This document shows, in pieces, positions 51,968-61,818 of a stretch of DNA of 64,000 nucleotides. A model generated the notes under the pieces. The model was given only the letters and a program-made list of their open reading frames with translations. It did not search any database and had not been told where the DNA came from. Made by a program: the position numbers and the translations under genes. Within the stretch, counting starts at the first letter, position 1, and each line of letters starts with the position of its first letter. Location of the stretch: contig RDXN01000033.1 in the NCBI GenBank assembly GCA_004292855.1, forward strand, positions 1 to 64,000, read 5' to 3'. Source of the DNA: Cytophagales bacterium. GTDB lineage: Bacteria > Bacteroidota > Bacteroidia > Cytophagales > Spirosomataceae.

Positions 51968-52602
51968 CGATTCAAAATCAAGTCTTTGAGCTTGCGGAGT
52001 GTATAAACAATCTGGAGTAGGTCGTTTCGGTCAGAGGCATCATAGAGCCGACTGCTACAATAGTTGTTGGCGTGCAACGTGCAGAAATAGCAGGTGCTAC
52101 CAATTACATAACTGCCGTAAAGCGGAAGCCCGTCTCCATTCTTTTCCTGCGCAATGAGCATCGCCATCAGCATTTGGGCTTCGGGGTCTTTGGCCTCCCC
52201 TCGACCTTTCTTATACTCTTGCAAAAAGAAATAGGGTTTACGGGGCGCGTTAAATTTGAGTGGAGTAGCCACCAGACAGTCGGCTATAACGGCGAGATGA
52301 TGGTTGTGGATGGTTGCCGAGAGCGGACGCTCATAAAAGACTTTTATTTTATCCGGTACATCAATTTGAGCAATCGCAAAAAGCCCCCCAATAAAGCGTA
52401 TCTTTAACTCTTCTTTATTCCAGTATTTTCCATCAACTTTAACTTGTTCATGGAGATAATTCAGGCCCGTCAGTTCGTAATCTGATAAGGTATAAGCAGC
52501 AGTAATCCACTCAGTAAGTGCTTGGCAATCAGTGATTACGTCGAGATTGAAGGCTTCTGCCAATAAGCCTAGATCGTACGGAAATCTCTTTGCTGAGTCC
52601 AT
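51964..52602 (-). CDS. Hypothetical protein, possibly PD-(D/E)xK-like
   Basis: 212 residues, more A+T-rich than its neighbours. The stretch KPYFFLQEYKKGRGEAKDPE with Glu-Tyr-Lys-Lys, followed by AQMLMAMLIAQEKN and PLYGSYVIGSTCYFCTL, resembles the beta-hairpin, helix, strand pattern of PD-(D/E)xK nuclease-like proteins of Bacteroidota. An upstream Asp (HLAVIADCLVATP) could be the first acid. This is suggestive only. It is convergent with the exported protein gene and overlaps it by four bases. Confidence 0.55.
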   Translation of the reverse strand: MDSAKRFPYDLGLLAEAFNLDVITDCQALTEWITAAYTLSDYELTGLNYLHEQVKVDGKYWNKEELKIRFIGGLFAIAQIDVPDKIKVFYERPLSATIHNHHLAVIADCLVATPLKFNAPRKPYFFLQEYKKGRGEAKDPEAQMLMAMLIAQEKNGDGLPLYGSYVIGSTCYFCTLHANNYCSSRLYDASDRNDLLQIVYTLRKLKDLILNR

Positions 52603-52668
52603 GATTAATGGGCCTGTGAGGGCAGTAAGGTCCCTACAAAATTAAGCAACTAAGCCCAATATTGGCAA

Positions 52669-52695
52669 TAAAAAAGGGGCCTAAGCCCCCTTTTC
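52669..52695 (-). terminator. Terminator after the SusD-like gene
   Basis: Stem aaaagggg/ccccttttt-type with a short loop and six T on the minus strand, about 15 bases beyond the stop codon. Confidence 0.75.
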
Positions 52696-52709
52696 GCCTT
52701 TCTCCTATC

Positions 52710-53969
52710 TCATTTAAAACTAAACTCATTAGCCACTTCCCACTTGGGGTAGCTACCCACCGCCGACCAGCGTCGGCCCCGGCCCATGTACTCGTAGCGG
52801 GCTACGCGGTCGAGGGGTAGGGCGGCCGGCGTTCCGGGGGTAGACAACGTTTTGGCGGTTGCTGCCGGAATGCGCCAGGAGATTAGCACGGCCTCGATCA
52901 CATCACTTGCTTTGGCGGCATTAATGGCCGGGTCGGCCTGCATCAGAGCCACTTCCTGCCACGTAATGAGCGGGAAAGCCGCCAGTGTGGCTCCGCCCGC
53001 CGGGGTTGTTGCCGACAGGGGCGACTGTGGGAAGAAATAATTCGCCACGACCCGGTTCGTCGCAATGGCAATGTTCTGCCCCCGAATATACCAGCGGGCC
53101 GGTGCCCGGCGAAGCGTGTCAGCGGTGATTCGATTGTCGATGAACTTTTGCGAGTAGCCGTTTAGCTGAAACTCCACCCCGTTGCGCCACTCAGGATAAA
53201 CGCCAATGCCGGTGAGCGTATTGATGTTGACAATGCCGACTTCCTTACCGCCGTCGGCCTGCACGTACCCCAGGGCCAGAAACGGCGCGGCTTTGGCCTT
53301 CTCGCCCGTATCGAAATAGAGCATGCCGATGTACGAATTCAGCAGTTTTTGCCCGATTACGGGGTCCAACACCAAGCCCGTCAGGCGTTCGGGAGTTGCG
53401 TCGGGAATGGCTGCGGCTGCTTTAAATTGCGTGATGGCTTCCTGCAATCGGGTGATGGCTTTGGTTTTGGCGGCAGCGGGATCGAGTTCTGCACCCGTGC
53501 CAAACTCGATCACTTTGCTGTAGAACTTAGCCATGTCACCATAGACAATCCCCTCAATCAGGTTGATGTTGGCCAACAGTAAGGCCTTCCCTTTAACACT
53601 AAACGTGCTTTTTTCAACGGCCTGCCGGGCGTTGTCCGACAGCGACAGGGCCTGATACCCAACACTCACGATAGATCGGTTGTAGGTGTTGTCTTTTGCC
53701 AGAATATTCTCCCGTTCGAGCCGGAGACCGTACTGCGTAATGGTGTTGTCGAGGACCGATTCGATCTCCTCGTTGCCGATCATCCCGGCAGCCCAGGCCA
53801 TCCGCTGATGCGCGTCGAACCCCGACTTAATGGCCCCGGCCGTACTCAGGTAGGCCCCTGTGGCGTCCTGCGCCTTGTCCTGCGTGAATGCCTTCGGGTC
53901 TTCCAGCACGCTCAGTTCGCAACTGGTCAGTAGCAGCGTAGCAATTCCGATAAACAAATATTTTTTCAT
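52710..53969 (-). CDS. SusD/RagB-family outer-membrane lipoprotein
   Basis: 419 residues, short for the family (often 450-550). The lipoprotein signal is MKKYLFIGIATLLLTSC with Cys17. SusD-type helices (ALLLANINLIEGIVYGDMAK), a TPR-like GQKLLNSYIGMLYFDTGEKA and the C-terminal ARYEYMGRGRRWSAVGSYPK mark the family. Such proteins cap the SusC channel and bind the nutrient at the surface. It follows the SusC gene, separated by a perfect 33-bp hairpin. No glycosidase gene is adjacent, so the ligand may not be a polysaccharide. Confidence 0.88.
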   Translation of the reverse strand: MKKYLFIGIATLLLTSCELSVLEDPKAFTQDKAQDATGAYLSTAGAIKSGFDAHQRMAWAAGMIGNEEIESVLDNTITQYGLRLERENILAKDNTYNRSIVSVGYQALSLSDNARQAVEKSTFSVKGKALLLANINLIEGIVYGDMAKFYSKVIEFGTGAELDPAAAKTKAITRLQEAITQFKAAAAIPDATPERLTGLVLDPVIGQKLLNSYIGMLYFDTGEKAKAAPFLALGYVQADGGKEVGIVNINTLTGIGVYPEWRNGVEFQLNGYSQKFIDNRITADTLRRAPARWYIRGQNIAIATNRVVANYFFPQSPLSATTPAGGATLAAFPLITWQEVALMQADPAINAAKASDVIEAVLISWRIPAATAKTLSTPGTPAALPLDRVARYEYMGRGRRWSAVGSYPKWEVANEFSFK

Positions 53970-53990
53970 GTTATTGCTGAATTTCTGAAC

Positions 53991-54084
53991 TGTGATTCGT
54001 GTGATTTTTATGATTACACTGATTTGTGATTTCGTTGATTATTCCTTCAGCATCAGTGTAATCATAAAAATCACACGAATCACA
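53991..54084. repeat. Perfect 33-bp inverted repeat between susC- and susD-like genes
   Basis: Arms 53991-54023 and 54052-54084 (core tgattcgtgtgatttttatg) are exact complements around a 28-base loop. It occupies most of the 138-base gap. It could cause partial termination or protect the upstream mRNA, so that SusC and SusD are made at different levels. Confidence 0.9.
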
Positions 54085-54107
54085 CCGGGCTGGCGTTCCA
54101 GTTCAGA

Positions 54108-57098
54108 TTAGAAACCAATGTTGAATGAGAGCGTGTAGGTGCGGGGCATACCTGCATCCCAGGAGTCGATGCCACGGGTCCAGGCCCAGGCCGCATTGCC
54201 TGCGGTTGCGCCGTTGGTCTCGGCCTCCACGTCATACCCGCCGTTGTATTTCGACCAGGTTATAAGGTTCGATCCGACCAGACCCACGTTCAGTTTCTTG
54301 ATGAACTTCGTTCGGCCGGCGTTCCGGTTCACCAACAACGCTTTTGGTACGGTGTAGCTTAGGTTTAGTTGGCGTAGTTTCAGGAAATCGGCTTTCTGGA
54401 CCCAGTTTGCCTGATTAGTGAAAAAGGGCGTCAGTTCGGCGGTGGGCAGGTTCCAGTAACTCGCATGCATTCGTTTGGTAGGGTTGGCGAGGTCGCGGGC
54501 GGTTTGGTTGTACTTGTAATACCCCGACTTTCCACCCAGCAACGCCCCCAGTTCCAGCCCCTTGTAGCTGACTGAGGTGCTGATGTTACCTTCAAATTTG
54601 GGCAGGGTGGTTCCCAGATACGTCCGGCCCGCGTTTTCGGGCGAGAGCGTCACGGGGTTCCCCGACCAGATGCCGCTAATCGGGTAGCCCTCCCGAATCT
54701 GCACGATGTTGTCGATACCGCCCGGCAACGGGGTTTTTGGCTCGGGCATCGACGTCACCTTGTTGTCGAGCGTGAAGCCCGTGAAGCGCAGGTTCCAGAG
54801 CATGTCTTTGGTGCGGATCAGGTCGGTGCCGAGGGTGAACTCGAAGCCCCGGTTATACATCGTGCCCACGTTCCGAATGCCATTGACCAGACCGAAATTC
54901 AGAGCCGGGTTAATGATTGAGTTCAGCAACAGGTCTTTGAATTGCTTGTTGTAGTAGGTCAATTCAAACGTTACGCGCTCGTTCAGAATCGACCCATCGA
55001 ACCCTACTTCGATCTCGCGCTGGGTTTCGGGTTTCAGGCCATCGTTGGGCGGATTGTTGGGTACGTAGCTCGCTCCACTGCCGTTGTAGCCCCCAGCCAC
55101 GTTGCGGAACGTGAGCGTTGAGAGGTAAGGCTGCGGTTGCGTCCCCGACATGCCAAAGGCCGACCGGAACCGGATTTTCGGTGTGATCTGGTAACTCACC
55201 GAGGCCCGTGGATAAAAGAAGAACTGCTCCACAAACGACGTACTACGGTCCAGTCGCCCGCCGATGTTGATAAACAGCTTCTCATTCAGGCCGAAGGTCT
55301 CGTTGAAATAAATACCGAGCGTACGAACAATAGGCTGCACCTGGAAAAACTGCGGGCGTTGCGGGGCCGTGTAGCTTGCCGTATCACGCGGGTCTTTCCC
55401 GGCGGTCAGGGTTTGCCAGCGCGTGTAGTCGTAGAAACGTTCGTTTTCGTCGTACTGCGTTCCAACGGCACTCTTCAAATACATCTTGTCGTTGATCTTC
55501 CACGAATGATTCAATCCCAGGGTGAGCGTTTTCTGGGAAATCTCTTCGCGGTCAGGGTCAAAGCGGCCCGTCGGGAACAAGGTCACCAACCCAACCGGGT
55601 ACAAAATGCCGCCTGTACTCTCCGACTTGTCGATACCCGCGTTCACGTCGAGGCTCAGGTTGCTCAGGATTTTGTAGTTGATGTTCCCCGAAGCCGTCAA
55701 CCGTGTCGAAAGGGTGTTTTTGCCAAATCTGGCGTAGTCGTCGGGAGTTTTGATGCCCGTTACGGAGTTTTTCACGGCCCCGATGTCCGTTGCGGTCGAG
55801 GAGTTGGGTTGGGTGTCGTAGGCCATAAACGGCATAGCCGTGGCATCGACGGCCCACCGGTTTGGCACAAAGAAACCCGGCGTCCCCGACGCTACCTGAT
55901 TCCGGTCGGCATCCTGATAGTTCAGGTTTACCTTCACCGTCAGGCCCGAAATGGGCTGAGCGTTCAGGCTCACCAGTCCGCCCTTGGTTTTAAAATCGGT
56001 GCCTTTAATGTGGCCCGTGGTGTTCTGAATATTGCCGGATACGTAGTAGCCAAACTTCTTGGTGCCGCCCTGCAACCGGATCGTGTGCCGCGAAAACGTC
56101 CCCTGCCGGAACGGCTCCATTGTATAATCGCGGAGTGGATTGGTTTTGTAAGCCGCAATATCGGCGTCTCTATAAATCGTTTTGGTTGGGTTTATGAGTC
56201 CCGTCCACTGGTCAATTTCGGTGGCTGTCCAGTCTTTTTTGTAGAGTGGCACGTTGCGGGCTACCTCGGTGCTGCCCATATCCAGCCCATAGTCGACGGA
56301 GAGTTTGCCTTTGCCGTTTTTGGTTTTCACGACAATCACCCCCGCTGCCGCCCGCGAGCCGTAGAGCGAGGCCGCAGCCGCGCCTTTCAGCACCTCAATC
56401 GACTCGATGTCTTCGGGGTTGAGGGCGCCCAAACCGCGTGTGCCGTTCTGCATCCCGAACGTGGCCGAGCCGGTCCCGTTGCCCCCACCCGCAGCCCCGG
56501 TGAGCGCGTTACGATTGGCGTTGTCCATGATAATCCCGTCGACAATCAGCAGCGGGTCCGAGGCATTGGAGATCGAGTTGGCCCCCCGGATACGGAACCG
56601 AAAGCCCCCGCCGGGTGCCCCATCGGTCGAGAAGGCCTCAACCCCGGCCAACCGCCCAACGAGCGCGTTTTCGACACTCGGCGCGGGCAAACTCTCGATA
56701 GTCGAGCTATTGATGCCCGCCCGCGAGGTGCCGAGTTCTTTGGCTTTAGCGTCGATAGAAAGCCCTGTCACCACCACCTCGTCGAGGGTGCGGTTGTCTT
56801 CGGCCAGCGTAATATCAAGCGTTTTGGCTTCGCCCGATTTGAGCGACAACAGTTCATCCTGTTGCCGAAAGCCAACCTCCGAGAAGCGGACCGTAATGGT
56901 TTTGCCTACGGGCAGGCCGGTCAGTTTGTAGGCCCCGTTCTGGTCGGTGACGGTGCCGAGGTTAGTGCCCACAATGATCACGTTCGCACCCGGCAGACCG
57001 CCCTCGCCCGCCCGGACGGTGCCGGTGAGGGTTTGAGCGGCCAGTCGGAGCGTACCGAAGAGCAGCAGGAGTGTTAGGAATAGGAAATTTCTTTTCAT
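54108..57098 (-). CDS. SusC/RagA-family TonB-linked outer-membrane receptor
   Basis: 996 residues. A signal peptide (MKRNFLFLTLLLLFGTLRLA) is followed by a carboxypeptidase-like domain (LTGTVRAGEGGLPGANVIIV), a TonB-box-like segment, the plug (DEVVVTGLSI; LLIVDGIIMDNANRNAL; IESIEVLKGAAAASLYGSRA) and a 22-strand beta-barrel ending SFNIGF. It should import a nutrient across the outer membrane with the SusD-like lipoprotein downstream. The promoter side holds the large tract of gtaggca repeats. Confidence 0.95.
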   Translation of the reverse strand: MKRNFLFLTLLLLFGTLRLAAQTLTGTVRAGEGGLPGANVIIVGTNLGTVTDQNGAYKLTGLPVGKTITVRFSEVGFRQQDELLSLKSGEAKTLDITLAEDNRTLDEVVVTGLSIDAKAKELGTSRAGINSSTIESLPAPSVENALVGRLAGVEAFSTDGAPGGGFRFRIRGANSISNASDPLLIVDGIIMDNANRNALTGAAGGGNGTGSATFGMQNGTRGLGALNPEDIESIEVLKGAAAASLYGSRAAAGVIVVKTKNGKGKLSVDYGLDMGSTEVARNVPLYKKDWTATEIDQWTGLINPTKTIYRDADIAAYKTNPLRDYTMEPFRQGTFSRHTIRLQGGTKKFGYYVSGNIQNTTGHIKGTDFKTKGGLVSLNAQPISGLTVKVNLNYQDADRNQVASGTPGFFVPNRWAVDATAMPFMAYDTQPNSSTATDIGAVKNSVTGIKTPDDYARFGKNTLSTRLTASGNINYKILSNLSLDVNAGIDKSESTGGILYPVGLVTLFPTGRFDPDREEISQKTLTLGLNHSWKINDKMYLKSAVGTQYDENERFYDYTRWQTLTAGKDPRDTASYTAPQRPQFFQVQPIVRTLGIYFNETFGLNEKLFINIGGRLDRSTSFVEQFFFYPRASVSYQITPKIRFRSAFGMSGTQPQPYLSTLTFRNVAGGYNGSGASYVPNNPPNDGLKPETQREIEVGFDGSILNERVTFELTYYNKQFKDLLLNSIINPALNFGLVNGIRNVGTMYNRGFEFTLGTDLIRTKDMLWNLRFTGFTLDNKVTSMPEPKTPLPGGIDNIVQIREGYPISGIWSGNPVTLSPENAGRTYLGTTLPKFEGNISTSVSYKGLELGALLGGKSGYYKYNQTARDLANPTKRMHASYWNLPTAELTPFFTNQANWVQKADFLKLRQLNLSYTVPKALLVNRNAGRTKFIKKLNVGLVGSNLITWSKYNGGYDVEAETNGATAGNAAWAWTRGIDSWDAGMPRTYTLSFNIGF

Positions 57099-57120
57099 GT
57101 TACGGAACTTGGTTTAGGAA

Positions 57121-58242
<1,122 letters not shown>

Positions 58243-58282
58243 GGTTATTGGCTTGGTTACGTGATTGTTAGAGTAACAGGTT

Positions 58283-58313
58283 GCCCCTATTCTCGCGCGT
58301 TGAGAATAGGGGC
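58283..58313. terminator. Hairpin between the TonB receptor and DUF1838 genes
   Basis: A perfect 12-bp stem, gcccctattctc with gagaataggggc, and a 7-nt loop. No U tract follows on the minus strand, so it may be a partial terminator or an mRNA-end stabiliser. Confidence 0.6.
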
Positions 58314-58343
58314 AGGGAAGCGTTTGACAATGAACGTGTTGGA

Positions 58344-61097
58344 TTAGAAAGAATATGTTAAAGACAGAATCGTACGTCGGGGTAGCAACGGAACGCCCAC
58401 GCCATGCAGGCCTGTGAAATTCGGGTCCCATTGTTTTTGGGTCAGGGCCGCATCGCTCGTGTCCAGATAGAGCAAGCGCGTGACGGCCTGTGTGTTAAGC
58501 AGGTTCTGCACGTTTGCCCGGAACTTGATGCTGCCACCGCCTTTCATCGGATACTGCACAAACGCACCGGCTTCAACCTGATGTAGGTTCGGCAGTTCCA
58601 GAATGTTGGTCGGGTCATTGTACCGTTTCATGGCGAGGTTCGAGCGGAGATCGACCCCGAAGTATTTGGTCGAATACACAATCGACGCGTTCCAGATGTA
58701 GCGCGGCACGTTCGGAATTTGACGCCCTTTCAAATCCAACTGATTGATGCCCGCAGCTATCGGTATCACCGGAATGCCGTAGGTGTCTTTGGTGGGGTCG
58801 AACCGCTTGCCCGACACCGCCGTGGTTGAGCCAACGGTTACGTGCGAGGGGGTAATCTTGAAATCAGCAAAGCGGGCGTCCTGCACCGTGAAACCAGAAC
58901 GAATCACCAACCCCTTAACGGCCCGTGGGGTGTAGGTCAGGGTCAGTTCGGTGCCCAAAATGCGGTTGTTACCGAGCGGACGCTGCACAGCCTGTGCGCC
59001 TTCGTAGGTGGTTACGAGCCGGTTGTCAATAAAGGTGTGGAACGCAGCTAAATCAATGCCCAGATCGTTGACTGTGGTCCGATAACCAACCTCCTGATTG
59101 TATACAACCTCGTTTTTCTCCAGACCGTTTGGCAGCACCGAGTACGTTCCGTTGGGGTCGTAGGTGGCGCGTCCCCCAACCACCGGCAACAACCGGCGCA
59201 CCTGCGTATATGTCGAGTTGTCGGGCGCACGGAATGCCCGCACCACGTTGGCATAAACCGCCGAATTAGCCCCCAACAGCCGGTTGAAACCGAGCGAACC
59301 GCTCCAGTCCGACAGGTCAACTTTCCGGTTCTCGGCCACAATGCGTGGGTTAGCCGAGAAAGCAGTGGCCCCCGTCACGAGCGGGGCCATGTAGTCGGTC
59401 ATGTCCAGGTCGACCCGGTCGTAGCGCAACCCAATGTTGAACGTGGTTTTGCCGCCAATCTTGATCTCATCACCCGCGAAAAACGAGGTCGTATTTTCGA
59501 TGTACTTGCTAACCCGCGAGATACGCCCATTGGCTGGCGTAATGCTCCCCGACACAATCGGCGTGACACCAATACCGCCATCGGCATTGCGTGTGATGCC
59601 ACTGAAATACGTGAAACTGAACGTGTTATTCTGCAAATCGAGCGACGACAAATAGCTGCCCACGCTAATCAGGTGGCGGGTTTTACCCGAAACGATCTGC
59701 TTTTCGATTCGGAACTCATTGATAAAGTCTGTGTTATCGCCATCGCCATCAATAATAGTGCGGATGTGCGACGTAGGTGTGGTCGTGTAAAAGGGCGATA
59801 CGCCGAGGTTGAACTTCGTGCCAGTCGCGATGTTCATGTACCGGAACTTGTTTGTCACGCCCCAGCCTTTGCCGAGGTTCAGGTTTACGTTTACGCCCAA
59901 AAAACCGCCCCGTGCGTAGTTACCCTCCTCGGTTGCCTTGCGGGATGAGCGCGACTCGATGGTGGGCGTTTCAGTTGAAAGGACAGTCCGGCGTTCGCGC
60001 CACACGTTGAAATTAATGGCATCGAGCGCGGGCGTGTAGAACGTTTGCGAGGCATCCCAGCCGGTCGCAATGTTCTGAGTTCCCACCTCAAACGGAATGT
60101 CGATCAGGTTCTGCGTAATCAAATCGGTGGTCATGCCGTAAAGCCGGATCGACCCTCGGTCGTTGGGTAGCAGATAGTCCAGATTGCCCCGGAACTGATA
60201 CCCTTTGTCGGGCGCACCAGCGTTGCGATAGCCCTTATCGTTATACCAGAAACCGCCCAAATTAAACCGCAACTGCTTGGTAATGGGGCCGTTCAGGTTC
60301 AGGTCAACGCGGGGATTCAGGCCCGTTCCGAAGGTGTTGGAGTAATTCGACAGTTGCAGCGATCCGCCCAATTTAGTGCCGCCCGTCTTGGTGATCATGT
60401 TTACGACACCCGCAGCCGCCGACCGCCCGAACAACGTAGCCGCGCTACCCCGCACAATCTCGATGCGTTCGATGTTCATGTCGTACTTGAAAAACTCATC
60501 GACGGGTCGGGTAGGGGAGGCCAGGGTTGGGATACCGTCGAGCAGCACGCCCGTATACACCAGACCATTGCCGGTGCCATCGGGGAAGCCCCGGATAAAA
60601 ATCTGCCCGCCATATCGCCCCGCCGACGATTGGGTATAAATGCCGGGCGTGTACCGGATGGCATCGGCAAGGGTCACGGGCGTACGTTCCTGCAACTCCT
60701 TGCCGGGGAGAATATCAATGGCCGTTGTGGTCTCTAACTTACGCACCGGCCCCCGCGTGGCCGATACCACCACGTCGTTGAGGTTGGTTGCGTCTTCTTT
60801 CAGTTCGACGTTGATCGTGCCCTTATCGTTAATGGCTACTTCCTGAGCCGCAAACCCCACCGACGTAATCCGTAGCGCAGCCTTCGGCGATGCCACCTTG
60901 ATCGCATAATTTCCGTCGGCGTCGGTCATGACGCCATTGTTGGTGTTTTTCTCGGCTATTGACGCACCAACAATCGGCATTCCGTTTGAGTTAGCCGTGA
61001 TTTTTCCATTCACTGCATGTTGTCCATACGCCTGAGTAAGAGCGAAGAACAGAGCGAGAAGGCTTGTCAGACAATGTTTAAATAAAGGTTGACGCAT
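58344..61097 (-). CDS. TonB-dependent receptor, siderophore-receptor-like
   Basis: 917 residues. Order: signal peptide (MRQPLFKHCLTSLLALFFAL), carboxypeptidase-like domain (AVNGKITANSNGMPIVGASI), plug (LNDVVVSATRGPVRKLETTT; RIEIVRGSAATLFGRSAAAG) and barrel, ending LPRRTILSLTYSF. The plug matches the FhuA/FepA-type group more than SusC. The ligand could be a ferric siderophore or another small compound. No iron-related ABC gene is near; the neighbours are DUF1838 and, divergently, the lipocalin-like and aconitase-like genes. Confidence 0.92.
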   Translation of the reverse strand: MRQPLFKHCLTSLLALFFALTQAYGQHAVNGKITANSNGMPIVGASIAEKNTNNGVMTDADGNYAIKVASPKAALRITSVGFAAQEVAINDKGTINVELKEDATNLNDVVVSATRGPVRKLETTTAIDILPGKELQERTPVTLADAIRYTPGIYTQSSAGRYGGQIFIRGFPDGTGNGLVYTGVLLDGIPTLASPTRPVDEFFKYDMNIERIEIVRGSAATLFGRSAAAGVVNMITKTGGTKLGGSLQLSNYSNTFGTGLNPRVDLNLNGPITKQLRFNLGGFWYNDKGYRNAGAPDKGYQFRGNLDYLLPNDRGSIRLYGMTTDLITQNLIDIPFEVGTQNIATGWDASQTFYTPALDAINFNVWRERRTVLSTETPTIESRSSRKATEEGNYARGGFLGVNVNLNLGKGWGVTNKFRYMNIATGTKFNLGVSPFYTTTPTSHIRTIIDGDGDNTDFINEFRIEKQIVSGKTRHLISVGSYLSSLDLQNNTFSFTYFSGITRNADGGIGVTPIVSGSITPANGRISRVSKYIENTTSFFAGDEIKIGGKTTFNIGLRYDRVDLDMTDYMAPLVTGATAFSANPRIVAENRKVDLSDWSGSLGFNRLLGANSAVYANVVRAFRAPDNSTYTQVRRLLPVVGGRATYDPNGTYSVLPNGLEKNEVVYNQEVGYRTTVNDLGIDLAAFHTFIDNRLVTTYEGAQAVQRPLGNNRILGTELTLTYTPRAVKGLVIRSGFTVQDARFADFKITPSHVTVGSTTAVSGKRFDPTKDTYGIPVIPIAAGINQLDLKGRQIPNVPRYIWNASIVYSTKYFGVDLRSNLAMKRYNDPTNILELPNLHQVEAGAFVQYPMKGGGSIKFRANVQNLLNTQAVTRLLYLDTSDAALTQKQWDPNFTGLHGVGVPLLPRRTILSLTYSF

Positions 61098-61145
61098 ACG
61101 ATCTGGAAGATGTTAGGACCACTCGAAAAATTTTAAAGTAAAACT

Positions 61146-61176
61146 AGTTAATTCAGTTAATTAATTACTATTTTTA
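61146..61176. promoter_or_regulatory. AGTTAA direct repeat, copy 2
   Basis: AGTTAAttcAGTTAATTA at 61146-61163, then TATTTTTA (61169-61176), one base off a TAnnTTTG -7 box. It is in the divergent region between the TonB receptor (start 61097) and the lipocalin-like gene (start 61249). The same repeat with the same spacing precedes the gene at 50295. Confidence 0.5.
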
Positions 61177-61248
61177 CAAAAAAAACTTTCAATTTTCCTA
61201 TTCCTCATCCTGTCAACACGAGTGCATAGTTGATTTTCAGCGTTTTAA

Positions 61249-61764
61249 ATGACCAGTATGCAACTACGACTTTTCCCTAAACATACCGGCGTTTGGGAGG
61301 GAACCTACACCCGAATCCAGCCAAACGGTGAAATATCCAATCATTTTCGCAGCCGACTGACCATCCGGTTGTTCGATACCAACAAATACCATCAGGTCAA
61401 CCAGTATTTCTGGGAAGATGGGTACGAGGAGTGCCACGATTTCGGTATCTGCGAGTTTGATGAGACGGGGACGCTGATCTTCGAGAACCCGCGCATTAGC
61501 GGAGCTTCCTGGGAGACCCGCGACAGCATTTGCCTTGTCTGGACCTACAAAAACCGCCCTGGCTCCAAGCTCTTCGAAATGATCGACCTCATTGGCAACG
61601 GCACCCACCGCGTTCGCAACTGGCGATGGACACAGGACGACGAATTTCAGGGCCTGACCATGATCGACGAACGGCAAGTGGCCACCCAAGACGAAATTCC
61701 CGACTCGTTCTGGACCGAACTCCCCAACAAACGCACCCTGGGACCATCGCGATCAGATAAATAA
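61249..61764 (+). CDS. DUF3598/lipocalin-like protein
   Basis: 171 residues. The start is PKHTGVWEGTYTRIQPNGEI, typical of the lipocalin-like DUF3598 domain, followed by alternating strands: DTNKYHQVNQYFWEDGYEEC and GICEFDETGTLIFENPRISG. There is no signal peptide. Such beta-barrels bind small hydrophobic ligands; some plant and cyanobacterial relatives act in pigment metabolism. ATG 61258 is an alternative start. It leads the gene group that runs to the window end. Confidence 0.7.
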   Translation: MTSMQLRLFPKHTGVWEGTYTRIQPNGEISNHFRSRLTIRLFDTNKYHQVNQYFWEDGYEECHDFGICEFDETGTLIFENPRISGASWETRDSICLVWTYKNRPGSKLFEMIDLIGNGTHRVRNWRWTQDDEFQGLTMIDERQVATQDEIPDSFWTELPNKRTLGPSRSDK

Positions 61765-61816
61765 TGAGTGAATAGTAACCAATCACTCAATCACTCATTC
61801 GCTAATTCACTCATTA
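61762..61816. repeat. Inverted repeat with cactcatt-type words
   Basis: A perfect 12-bp inverted repeat, taatgagtgaat (61762-61773) and attcactcatta (61805-61816), surrounds a tract of aatcactca words. The left arm includes the stop codon TAA of the lipocalin-like gene, and the right arm ends three bases before the next ATG. Confidence 0.75.
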
Positions 61817-61818
61817 AC

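Noticed and set aside
55137-57077. A 646-codon open frame on the plus strand
   Set aside because: It is antisense to the SusC-like gene; the product is Arg/Gly/Pro-rich with no domain. The minus-strand protein is plainly real, and the open frame is due to codon bias.
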